Assembly (NCBI RefSeq): GCF_051860475.1
Contig: NZ_JBHYDW010000114.1
Location: forward strand, 1 to 15,098
Direction of reading: 5' to 3'
Origin: Elioraea sp051860475
GTDB taxonomy: Bacteria; Pseudomonadota; Alphaproteobacteria; Acetobacterales; Acetobacteraceae
Length of the DNA: 15,098 nt
Shown here in pieces: positions 1-6,205 of the stretch. The notes below the pieces were generated by a model. The model was not told where the DNA came from and made no database searches. It worked only from the letters and a program-made list of their open reading frames with translations. Each line of letters begins with the position of its first letter. The stretch's first letter is position 1. Both the position numbers and the translations under genes were made by a program.

Positions 1-668
1 TCGGCCCCTACGTGATGGTGGCGGTGTCCGACACCGGCACGGGCATGGCGCCCGATGTCCGGGCGCGTGCCTTCGACCCGTTCTTCACCACCAAGGAGGT
101 CGGCAAGGGCAGTGGTCTCGGGCTCAGCATGGTCTGGGGCTTCGTCAAGCAGTCCAGGGGCCATGTGAAGATCTACTCGGAGCTTGGGCTCGGCACGACG
201 ATCAAGCTCTACCTCCCGCGCGCCGGAGCCGAGCAGGAGCGAGAGGCGCGCTCCGCGCAGGCCAACCCGGTGCCGCACGGCTCGGAGCGGATCCTGCTGG
301 TCGAGGATGACGCGCTGGTCCGCGCGCATGTCGCGATGCAGCTCGAACAGCTCGGCTACCGGGTCGTCAGCGTCGCCAATGGACCCGAGGCCCTGGAGAC
401 GCTCGGTCGCGGCGACAGGTTCGACCTGCTGTTCACCGACGTCGTGATGCCGGGCGGCATGAACGGACGGCAACTCGCCGAGGAGGCGCGCCGGCGCCGG
501 CCGAACCTGCCGGTCCTGTTCACTTCCGGCTACACCGAGCAGGCGATGCTGCACCAGGGCTCGCTCGGTCCGGGTGTCCGCCTGCTGGCGAAACCCTATC
601 GGCGCCAGGAGCTGGCGTTGAAGGTCCGCGAGGCGCTTGCCCAGGCGCCGCCGCCGTCCGCCAGCTGA
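1..668 (+). CDS. Hybrid sensor histidine kinase, C-terminal part (5' end outside window)
   Basis: The reading frame is open from the first base, so only the last ~222 residues are present. They begin inside the HATPase_c ATP-binding domain: a G1 box DTGTGM (codons from about 30), an F box DPFFTTK and a G2 box GSGLGLSM. A short linker follows, then a full receiver domain starting RILLVEDD (acidic pocket at codons 303-311), with the phospho-acceptor Asp in FTDVVMP (codon 438-440) and the conserved Lys in LLAKPYR (codon 591-593). By family knowledge it autophosphorylates on a His in the missing DHp domain and passes phosphate to its own receiver. The input domain and signal cannot be seen. The protein ends at TGA 666-668, and a terminator-like hairpin follows 25 bp later, so the gene probably closes its transcript. 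Confidence 0.93.
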   Translation, partial: GPYVMVAVSDTGTGMAPDVRARAFDPFFTTKEVGKGSGLGLSMVWGFVKQSRGHVKIYSELGLGTTIKLYLPRAGAEQEREARSAQANPVPHGSERILLVEDDALVRAHVAMQLEQLGYRVVSVANGPEALETLGRGDRFDLLFTDVVMPGGMNGRQLAEEARRRRPNLPVLFTSGYTEQAMLHQGSLGPGVRLLAKPYRRQELALKVREALAQAPPPSAS

Positions 669-690
669 CGCGGCCGGTCATGCAGCCTGG

Positions 691-726
691 TGTGGGGAGG
701 AGCGTCCTCCCCGCAGTTCTGTTATT
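691..726 (+). terminator. Intrinsic terminator-like hairpin after the histidine kinase
   Basis: GGGGAGGA (694-701) and TCCTCCCC (705-712) form a perfect 8-bp stem with a GCG loop. One G-T and two Watson-Crick pairs can extend it to 691-715. A T-rich stretch, GTTCTGTTATT (716-726), follows directly. Position and form fit a Rho-independent terminator for the kinase gene. It overlaps the 5' extension of the glycosyltransferase frame, which argues for the later start of that gene. Confidence 0.55.
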
Positions 727-734
727 GGCGTCGC

Positions 735-2174
735 GTGAACACGTTCCTTGCCGTTGCCGCGATCACGCTCGCGCGCGTGGTCTGGCTCGCCACCGACGAG
801 CCGAACCTCTACGCCGACGAGGCGCAGTACTGGGTCTGGGCCCAGGACCTGCGCCCCGGCTACTTCACCAAGCCGCCGCTGATCGCCTGGCTGATCGCCG
901 GCACGACGGCACTGTGCGGGGACGGCGAGGGCTGCGTGCGGCTTGCCTCGCCGCTGCTGCATGCCGCCACGGCGCTGCTGCTCGGGGCCGCCGCCGCAAG
1001 GCTGTTCGACGCCCGCACCGGGTTCTGGACCGCCGTCACCTACGCGACCCTGCCGGCCGTGTCGGTGTCGTCGACCATCGCCTCGACCGATGCGCCGCTG
1101 CTGACGGCGTGGGCGGCTGCGCTCTACGCGCTGGTGCGCCTGCGCGAAGGGACGGCGCCGCGATGGTGGGCGCTGCTCGGCCTCGCGGTCGGGCTTGGCC
1201 TCCTGGCGAAGTACGCGATGGCGGGGTTCGTGCTGTCGCTCGCGCTGTGGTTCGCGTTCGACCGCACCGCGCGGAAGCTGCTGCGCGGACCAGGACCATG
1301 GATCGCGGGAGCCCTCGCGCTCGCGGCTCTTGCGCCCAATCTGGTGTGGAACGTTGCGAACCAGTTCGCGACCGTGCGTCACGTCGGCGAGAACACCAAC
1401 CTTGCACGCGGCGTGGCGTTCAATCCGCTCACCGCCGCCGAGTTCGTGGGCGCGCAGTTCGGCGTGTTCGGGCCGATCCTGTTCGCCGCTCTGCTCTGGG
1501 TGCTGGCCCGCCGCGACACCTGGCACGAGCCTCGTACGCGGATGCTGGCGCTGTTCGTGGTGCCGCTCGGCGCAATCATGGTGATGCAGTCCTTTGCCTC
1601 GCGCGCGAACGCGAACTGGGCCGCGCCGGTCTATGCCGCCGGCACGATCCTGGTGGTGGCCTGGGCGCGCGCGCAGGCGCGGCCGCTGCTGATCCGCGCC
1701 TCGGTGGCGCTGCACGTCGCCGCCGCGGCGCTGCTGTTCGTTGGGCCCCCTGCCCTCGGCGCCGCCGGCATCGAGTTGCCGCGCCGGGCCGATCCCTGGA
1801 TGCGCCAGCGCGGCTGGGAGGCGCTGGGCCAGGCGGTCGCGCGCGCCGCCGCCGAGCATCGTGACGCGCGTTTCCTGTTCGAGCAGCGCCGCGACATGGC
1901 GACGCTGATCTACTACATCCGCCCGCATCCGCTGGATGCGCTGATGTGGAACCCCGACGGTGGGGCACGCAACGAGTTCGAGCTGACGGCGCCGCTGCAG
2001 CCGGGCACGGCGGGACCGTTCCTGTTCGTCACGCGCCGGTCGGAGGCGCCCGACGTGGCGGCCCGTTTCGCGCGCGCCGAGCGGGTTGCGCGCATCGCCG
2101 TGCCGACCCATCCGGATGCGGCGCTCAGCTACGCGCTCTGGCGGCTCGACGGGTTCCGGGGCTATCGGGACTGA
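735..2174 (+). CDS. GT39/ArnT-like membrane glycosyltransferase (PMT_2 superfamily)
   Basis: A protein of about 479 residues with many hydrophobic segments. The N-terminus matches the polyprenyl-phosphate-sugar-dependent glycosyltransferase family (PMT, ArnT): a first membrane helix, then the acidic motif YADEAQYW with D28-E29 in the first periplasmic loop, followed by YFTKPPLIAWLIA. In this family the acidic pair is part of the catalytic or metal site. Such enzymes move a sugar from an undecaprenyl-phosphate carrier to a lipid or protein on the outer face of the inner membrane; the actual donor and acceptor cannot be told here. I chose GTG 735 over GTG 690: the family starts right at the first helix, and the earlier start lies within a terminator-like hairpin. 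No strong ribosome site is visible at 735. The TPR gene follows after 18 bp, suggesting co-transcription. Confidence 0.85.
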   Translation: MNTFLAVAAITLARVVWLATDEPNLYADEAQYWVWAQDLRPGYFTKPPLIAWLIAGTTALCGDGEGCVRLASPLLHAATALLLGAAAARLFDARTGFWTAVTYATLPAVSVSSTIASTDAPLLTAWAAALYALVRLREGTAPRWWALLGLAVGLGLLAKYAMAGFVLSLALWFAFDRTARKLLRGPGPWIAGALALAALAPNLVWNVANQFATVRHVGENTNLARGVAFNPLTAAEFVGAQFGVFGPILFAALLWVLARRDTWHEPRTRMLALFVVPLGAIMVMQSFASRANANWAAPVYAAGTILVVAWARAQARPLLIRASVALHVAAAALLFVGPPALGAAGIELPRRADPWMRQRGWEALGQAVARAAAEHRDARFLFEQRRDMATLIYYIRPHPLDALMWNPDGGARNEFELTAPLQPGTAGPFLFVTRRSEAPDVAARFARAERVARIAVPTHPDAALSYALWRLDGFRGYRD

Positions 2175-2192
2175 GGGGCGGAGGACGCACCG

Positions 2193-3467
2193 ATGCACGA
2201 GGACCAGCGCGGACTGCCCATCACCACGTCGAGCGCCGACGCGGCCGAGGCCTATCGCGAGGGCCTCGATCTGATGCTCGCCGCATGGCCCGGCGCGCTC
2301 GACGCGTTCGACCGCGCGCTCGCCGCCGACCCCCGTTTCGCCGCCGCGCATGTCGGGCGCGCCCGCCAGCTCCAGATCATGGGACGCGTCGCGGAGGCGA
2401 AGCAGGCCGTGGAAGCGGCGCACGATGCGCTCGACGGCGCGACCGAGCGCGAGGCCTCGCAGGCGGCAATCCTCGCCCGCGCCCTCGGCGGCGACGGCGC
2501 GCTCGCGGCCGCCCTCGCCCACATCGCCGCGCATCCGCGCGACGCGCTGGTGCTGTCGCTGCCGCTTGGCGCGTTCGGGCTCTACGCCTTCTCCGGCCGT
2601 CCCGACCACGACCGTGCGCGGGCGGATCTCTGCGACGCGGTCGCGCCGCACTACACCGATGACTGGTGGTTCGAGGGCTATCTCGGCTGGTCCTATGCCG
2701 AGGCCGGCGCGCTGGAGGCCGGGCAGCATCACCTGCTGCACGCGCTCGCGCTGCGGCCGCTGAACGCGAATGCCGCGCACGCGCTCGCGCACACGCGGCA
2801 CGATCGCGGCGAAGTCGACGCAGGCCGGCAGGAAACCGAGACATTCCTGCCGCAGTACGACCGTTCCGGCACGCTGAACGCGCATCTCGCCTGGCACCTC
2901 GCGCTGTTCGCGCTGGAACGTGACGACGTCGCGACGGCGCTTGCCCTCTACGAGACGCGCATCCGTCCGGCCGTGTCGCGGGCGCCGCCGCTGAACACGC
3001 TGACGGACAGCGCATCGCTGCTCTGGCGGGTGATGCTGCGCGCGCCCTCGCGGCCGCTGCCGTGGGAGGACGTCGCCGCCTACGGCGTGGAGCGGTTCCC
3101 GAACGCGGGACTGCCCTTCGCCGACCTGCACGCCGCGCTGCTCGAAGCCGTCACCGGGCGGCGCGAGGCGCTGGAACGCCGCATCGCCGCACTGGACGCG
3201 CTGCTCGCGGCCGGACGGCTCCCGGCTGGTCCGGTGGTCCCGGCACTCTGCCGCGGCTTCGCGGCGTTCGCGGCGGGCGCGCATGACGAGGCCGCCGACC
3301 TGCTGGTCCCGGCCCTGCCCGATGCTGTGCGCATCGGCGGCAGCGGCGCGCAGCGCGACATGATCGAGGACACGGCGATCGCGGCCTGCCTGCGCGCCGG
3401 CCGGGGCGAAACCGCGCGGACGATCCTGCGCCGGCGCTTCGCGCGGCGCGCGCCCTCCCCCTCTTGA
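2193..3467 (+). CDS. Tetratricopeptide-repeat protein, TTC38-like
   Basis: A 424-residue soluble protein made of degenerate helical repeats. TPR-like pairs can be seen near residues 14-50 (AYREGLDLMLA... ALDAFDRALAADPRFAAAHV), around 165-210 (LGWSYAEAGALEAGQHHLLHA) and beyond. The central HLAWHLALFALE stretch resembles the eukaryotic/bacterial TTC38 group. No signal peptide or membrane helix is evident. TPR proteins are protein-binding scaffolds; the partner is unknown, and no catalytic motif is visible. ATG 2193 is preceded by GGAGGA (2180-2185) at 7 nt, a clear ribosome site. It lies 18 bp after the glycosyltransferase, so the pair probably forms an operon, though a shared function is not shown. 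The stop codon overlaps a TTGACG that may belong to a downstream promoter. Confidence 0.85.
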   Translation: MHEDQRGLPITTSSADAAEAYREGLDLMLAAWPGALDAFDRALAADPRFAAAHVGRARQLQIMGRVAEAKQAVEAAHDALDGATEREASQAAILARALGGDGALAAALAHIAAHPRDALVLSLPLGAFGLYAFSGRPDHDRARADLCDAVAPHYTDDWWFEGYLGWSYAEAGALEAGQHHLLHALALRPLNANAAHALAHTRHDRGEVDAGRQETETFLPQYDRSGTLNAHLAWHLALFALERDDVATALALYETRIRPAVSRAPPLNTLTDSASLLWRVMLRAPSRPLPWEDVAAYGVERFPNAGLPFADLHAALLEAVTGRREALERRIAALDALLAAGRLPAGPVVPALCRGFAAFAAGAHDEAADLLVPALPDAVRIGGSGAQRDMIEDTAIAACLRAGRGETARTILRRRFARRAPSPS

Positions 3468-3491
3468 CGTTCCGCCTTGCCGTTCTATTTC
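3464..3491 (+). promoter_or_regulatory. Possible sigma70-type promoter for the SPW-gene leader
   Basis: TTGACG (3464-3469), overlapping the TPR stop codon, is separated by 16 bp from TATTTC (3486-3491). The -35 match is good and the -10 match is poor. If used, it would give a leader of about 310 nt before the SPW-repeat gene. This is weak evidence; chance similarity is possible. Confidence 0.25.
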
Positions 3492-3808
3492 GCCGGTCGA
3501 GCCGAGTGCCTTGAGTGGGCTCGGCATCCGGGCGTCGGGATCGATGCCGCGTAATCTCCGCATCCGTCTTGCTCGGTCCAGGATGTGGCCGGCGGAGCGA
3601 CGAAACGATGGGCGCCGCACTGCGGATGGCGGCGGATGGCCCGGCGGTGCCGCAACCGCCCTGCTCCGGACGCGATCGACCACATCTCCTGACCGGGGCC
3701 GGACGCGGATGCGCCATCCCGGCGCCTGGACGTCCCGGATCGACGGAAGGCGGCCCCGGCTTCGCCCAAGCGGGGAGCCGAATCCGCCGCCGAAAGGAGG
3801 TGCGAACG
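3468..3808 (+). other. 341-bp gene-free, hairpin-rich leader upstream of the SPW gene
   Basis: No credible gene lies here; open frames across it lack family features and ribosome sites. Several inverted repeats are visible: GCCGAG (3501-3506) with CTCGGC (3520-3525); GGCGGT (3643-3648) with ACCGCC (3655-3660); and a longer stem from CCCCG (3754-3758) plus CTT (3760-3762) paired with AAG plus CGGGG (3768-3775), with one bulged G. The last one lies 18 bp before the strong ribosome site of the SPW gene. GC-rich DNA makes chance stems common, so a regulatory leader or small RNA is only a possibility. I recognise no known riboswitch consensus. Confidence 0.35.
3794..3800 (+). promoter_or_regulatory. 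Ribosome binding site fixing the SPW-protein start
   Basis: AAAGGAGG-type sequence (3793-3800) sits 8 nt before ATG 3809. It decides the start against the much longer upstream frame opening at 3515. Confidence 0.85.
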
Positions 3809-4171
3809 ATGAGGAAGTTCGAGGACTGGAAGAAGGCCCTGCTCGGCGGCCAGGTCGCGTTCGGGCTGGTGCTGGCGCTGGCGCCGTGGCTGGTCGGCTT
3901 CGCGGCCGAGACGCCGGCGGCCTGGACCGCCTGGATCACCGGCGCGGTGATGGTGCTGGTCGCGTTCGCCGGGTTCGCGGGCTACGCCTTCGCCGCGTCC
4001 TGGGTGAACCTGGCGGCCGGCGTCTGGGCGATCGTCGCGCCCTGGCTGGTCGGCTTCGCCGCGATCGCCGGCGCGATGTGGAGCCATGTCGTGCTGGGCA
4101 TCCTCGTGGCGATCGCCGCGGCGATCGAGTTGTGGCAGGAGTGCCAGCCCGGCAAGACCGCCCACGCCTGA
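3809..4171 (+). CDS. SPW-repeat small integral membrane protein
   Basis: A 120-residue protein, almost wholly hydrophobic, with a charged N-terminus (MRKFEDWKK). It holds two copies of the SPW-type motif, here APWLVGFAA, at about residues 28-36 and 77-85. Each sits at the end of one membrane helix and is followed by another, giving about four helices. SPW-repeat proteins are common small membrane proteins of unknown biochemical role, often seen next to stress or envelope genes. The start is fixed by a near-perfect ribosome site. The gene stands alone after a long structured leader and is closed by a strong terminator, so it looks like its own transcription unit. The convergent neighbour is moaE. 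Confidence 0.85.
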   Translation: MRKFEDWKKALLGGQVAFGLVLALAPWLVGFAAETPAAWTAWITGAVMVLVAFAGFAGYAFAASWVNLAAGVWAIVAPWLVGFAAIAGAMWSHVVLGILVAIAAAIELWQECQPGKTAHA

Positions 4172-4208
4172 GGTGACCCTGCCCGGGATCGGCGGTTCCG
4201 GACGGTCG

Positions 4209-4243
4209 ACGCCCGCGCCCTCGGCGCGGGCGTTCGTCGTTTC
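4209..4243 (+). terminator. Strong intrinsic terminator between SPW gene and moaE
   Basis: A perfect 11-bp stem pairs 4209-4219 (ACGCCCGCGCC) with 4223-4233 around a CTC loop. On the plus strand it runs into TTCGTCGTTTC (4233-4243). It lies 38 bp after the SPW stop. On the minus strand the hairpin also follows moaE, but without a T-rich tail, so it should act mainly for the SPW gene. Confidence 0.75.
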
Positions 4244-4700
4244 AGCCGGCCCAGCGCGCCGCGGCCAGATCGTCGGTCTCGCGCGCCGCCACCCAGGCGC
4301 CGCCGCCGTCGGCGAATTCCTCGTGCTTCCAGAACGGCGCGCGGGTCTTCAGCCAGTCGATCAGGAACGCGGTCGCCTCCAGCGCGGCCTGGCGGTGGGC
4401 GGAGGCGGCGGCGACCAGCACGATCCCCTCGCCCGGCGTCAGCCGGCCGATGCGGTGGATCACCGTGCAGCCGGCCAGCGGCCAGCGCGCTTGCGCCTCG
4501 GCCACGATCGCAGCGAGCGCGCGCTCGGTCATCCCCGGATAGTGTTCGAGCGTCATCGCCGCGAGGCGCCGCCCGCCAGCTGTGTCCCGCACGGTGCCGA
4601 CGAACAGGCCGATGCCGCCGATATCCGTCCGCCCCGCGGTGAGCGCGGCGAGCTCGGCCGCCACGTCGAACGGCGCCGCCTGCACGAGAACGCGCGCCAC
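4242..4700 (-). CDS. moaE: Molybdopterin synthase catalytic (large) subunit MoaE
   Basis: A 152-residue protein matching MoaE over its whole length. MoaE, with thiocarboxylated MoaD, puts two sulfurs into cyclic pyranopterin monophosphate to form molybdopterin, in the cytoplasm. Visible family motifs are FVGTVRD (R38), LEHYPGM (51-57), HRIGRL (82-87), AHR (H102, R103) and DWLKTRAPFWKHE with K118 and K125. These two lysines are spaced as the active-site pair K119/K126 of E. coli MoaE. The start is GTG at 4700, one base after the moaD stop, so translation is probably coupled. It is the last gene of the minus-strand run. No moaA, moaB or moaC is present in the window. Confidence 0.95.
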   Translation of the reverse strand: MARVLVQAAPFDVAAELAALTAGRTDIGGIGLFVGTVRDTAGGRRLAAMTLEHYPGMTERALAAIVAEAQARWPLAGCTVIHRIGRLTPGEGIVLVAAASAHRQAALEATAFLIDWLKTRAPFWKHEEFADGGGAWVAARETDDLAAARWAG

Positions 4701-4701
4701 C

Positions 4702-4953
4702 TCAGCCGCCGGTGACAGGGGGAAAGAACGCGACCTCGTCGCCCGCGCGCACGGGCGCGTCCGGTGTCGCGAAATCCTGGTTCACCGCGCAGCGCACGAC
4801 AGCGCGATTGGCGAAGGCCGCCGCGTGGCCAGGCGAGCGCGCGGCGAGCCAGTCGATCAGCGCCCCGACATCGCGCACCGTGTCGGGCGGAGCCACCTCC
4901 TCCTCGGCGAGGCCGACCTTCTGCCGGAGCCAGGCGAAGTAGAGCACCTTCAT
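4702..4953 (-). CDS. moaD: Molybdopterin synthase sulfur carrier subunit MoaD
   Basis: An 83-residue ubiquitin-like protein: a beta-grasp N-terminus MKVLYFAWLRQKVG, a central SPGHAAAFANRAVVRCAVNQ stretch, GDEVAFFPPVTGG at the end, and the C-terminal Gly-Gly that is adenylated and thiocarboxylated by MoeB-type enzymes. It supplies the sulfur to MoaE. The length is normal for the family (about 80). Its ATG at 4953 lies 10 bp after the stop of the lipoprotein gene, and moaE follows after 1 bp, so all belong to one transcript. Confidence 0.95.
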   Translation of the reverse strand: MKVLYFAWLRQKVGLAEEEVAPPDTVRDVGALIDWLAARSPGHAAAFANRAVVRCAVNQDFATPDAPVRAGDEVAFFPPVTGG

Positions 4954-4963
4954 CGCGGCCGCC

Positions 4964-5542
4964 TCAGCGCGGCGCGGGCACGGTCCTGATCTGCCCGTCC
5001 GCGCCCATCAGCGTCATGGTGCCGCCGTCGCGCACGGTGGTGCCGCTGCCGGCTGGACCGCCGAAGGTGCCGGTGCGTCCAGTGCCGCCGGTGGTGACCG
5101 TGCCGGGCGGCGCGCCGGGGATGCCCTGGCCGCGGCGCTCGGGCTCTGGTGCGGCGAGCTCGCGCGGCGGCACGCGGTCGATGATCTCCGCGGGGTCACG
5201 GCGCTGCGCCTGCGGCGCCGGAGCCGGCGCCGGCGAGCCGCGCGGACGCTGCACCTGCCGCTCGCGGCGCGCGCGCGCGCGCCGCTCCTCCTCGGTCTCG
5301 AAGATCGAGGCACGCTCGACCGTGTCGCGCGGCCATTCGACCGAGGTATCGACCTCGAGCGGCTGGATCGCACCCTCGGCCCCGGCCATGCGCGCCTGGG
5401 TGTAGCTGTCCGCCGGCACCGACGGCGCGCGCGCGGTGCCGAAGCCGCCGAAGCCCACGCCGGAGCCGGAAAACATGCCGCAGCCCGAGACCAGGAGGGA
5501 ACAGGCCGCCACGGCCGCCCAGCCCCGGATCGCACGTCGCAT
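4964..5542 (-). CDS. Unrecognised outer-envelope lipoprotein, low-complexity
   Basis: I do not recognise a family. The 192-residue product has a basic N-terminus (MRRAIRGW), a hydrophobic stretch and a lipobox LVSGC with Cys21, so it should be a lipoprotein; Gly at +2 does not signal inner-membrane retention in the E. coli rule. After the Cys comes a Gly-rich segment (22-36), a moderately ordered part (about 45-82), a charged run EEERRARARRER (85-95), a Pro/Ala-rich stretch (103-147), and a Gly/Thr-rich tail ending in MTLMGADGQIRTVPAPR. The start at ATG 5542 is set by AAGGAGG 5 nt upstream; an earlier ATG at 5602 would add 20 residues before the signal peptide. It sits between pgsA (61 bp) and moaD (10 bp). 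Confidence 0.75.
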   Translation of the reverse strand: MRRAIRGWAAVAACSLLVSGCGMFSGSGVGFGGFGTARAPSVPADSYTQARMAGAEGAIQPLEVDTSVEWPRDTVERASIFETEEERRARARRERQVQRPRGSPAPAPAPQAQRRDPAEIIDRVPPRELAAPEPERRGQGIPGAPPGTVTTGGTGRTGTFGGPAGSGTTVRDGGTMTLMGADGQIRTVPAPR

Positions 5543-5547
5543 TCGTC

Positions 5548-5554
5548 CCTCCTT
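5548..5554 (-). promoter_or_regulatory. Ribosome binding site fixing the lipoprotein start
   Basis: On the minus strand AAGGAGG (5554 to 5548) lies 5 nt before ATG 5542. It supports this start over ATG 5602, which overlaps the pgsA 3' junction and would bury the signal peptide. Confidence 0.8.
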
Positions 5555-5603
5555 GAGGTCGCCGACCGAGATGTGTGCCATCGGCGCGCCCGGCGCAAGC
5601 ATG

Positions 5604-6188
5604 TCACTCGGCCGCGGCCGCGCCGCGCACGTGGCGCAGGCTCGCGACCAGGTAGTCCCACCCGGTGATCAGGGTCAGCGCGGCAGCCAACGTCAGCAGC
5701 GCCTCGCCGAGCAGACCCACCGGCAGGAAGCCGAGGCCCAGCAGCCGCGCCGAGGCGTCGCCCGCCACCACCATGCCGAGTGCGGTCATCTGGACCCCGG
5801 TCTTCCACTTCGCGAGCCGGCTGACCGGCAAGCTGTGTGCCAGCCCGGCGAGGAACTCGCGCAGACCGGAGACCAGGATCTCGCGCAGCATGATCACGAT
5901 CGCCGCGATCAAGCCGATATCGGAGAGGCGCCCCAGCCCCGCGAGCAGCATGAGCACCGCACCGACCAGCAGCTTGTCGGCGATCGGGTCGAGCATCCGG
6001 CCGAACTCGGACGTGGCCCGACGCCTGCGCGCGAGGTGCCCGTCCAGCCAGTCGGTCAGCGCCGCGGCGGTGAACACCACGCAGGCCGCGAGATCGGCCG
6101 CGGGCAGCCTGAGCAGGCACAGGCCGACGATCAACGGGATCGCGGCGATGCGCGACAGGGTCAGCAGATTGGGCAGGTCGCTCGGCAC
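5604..6188 (-). CDS. pgsA: CDP-diacylglycerol--glycerol-3-phosphate 3-phosphatidyltransferase
   Basis: A 194-residue inner-membrane enzyme of the CDP-alcohol phosphatidyltransferase family. The signature D-x2-DG-x2-AR-x8-G-x3-D-x3-D is complete: D46, D49, G50, A53, R54, G63, D67, D71. These residues bind Mg2+ and CDP-diacylglycerol. The N-terminus NLLTLSRIAAIPLI and the MLREILVSGLREF stretch are typical of PgsA rather than of PssA or cardiolipin synthase. It makes phosphatidylglycerol phosphate, the precursor of PG. Start is GTG 6188, 17 bp after the uvrC stop, with only a weak ribosome site. uvrC-pgsA adjacency is a common bacterial arrangement. Confidence 0.95.
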   Translation of the reverse strand: MPSDLPNLLTLSRIAAIPLIVGLCLLRLPAADLAACVVFTAAALTDWLDGHLARRRRATSEFGRMLDPIADKLLVGAVLMLLAGLGRLSDIGLIAAIVIMLREILVSGLREFLAGLAHSLPVSRLAKWKTGVQMTALGMVVAGDASARLLGLGFLPVGLLGEALLTLAAALTLITGWDYLVASLRHVRGAAAAE

Positions 6189-6205
6189 AGGGTTCCCGGG
6201 AAAGG

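Noticed and set aside
678..3683. A 1001-codon open frame on the minus strand opposite the glycosyltransferase and TPR genes
   Set aside because: Its translation is Arg/Gly/Ala/Pro-rich with no family motif, and it is fully antisense to two genes with clear homology. Long antisense frames are expected from GC-rich third positions.
3485..4165. A 226-codon minus-strand open frame across the SPW leader and gene
   Set aside because: The SPW gene on the plus strand has a near-perfect ribosome site and repeat motifs; the minus frame has neither.
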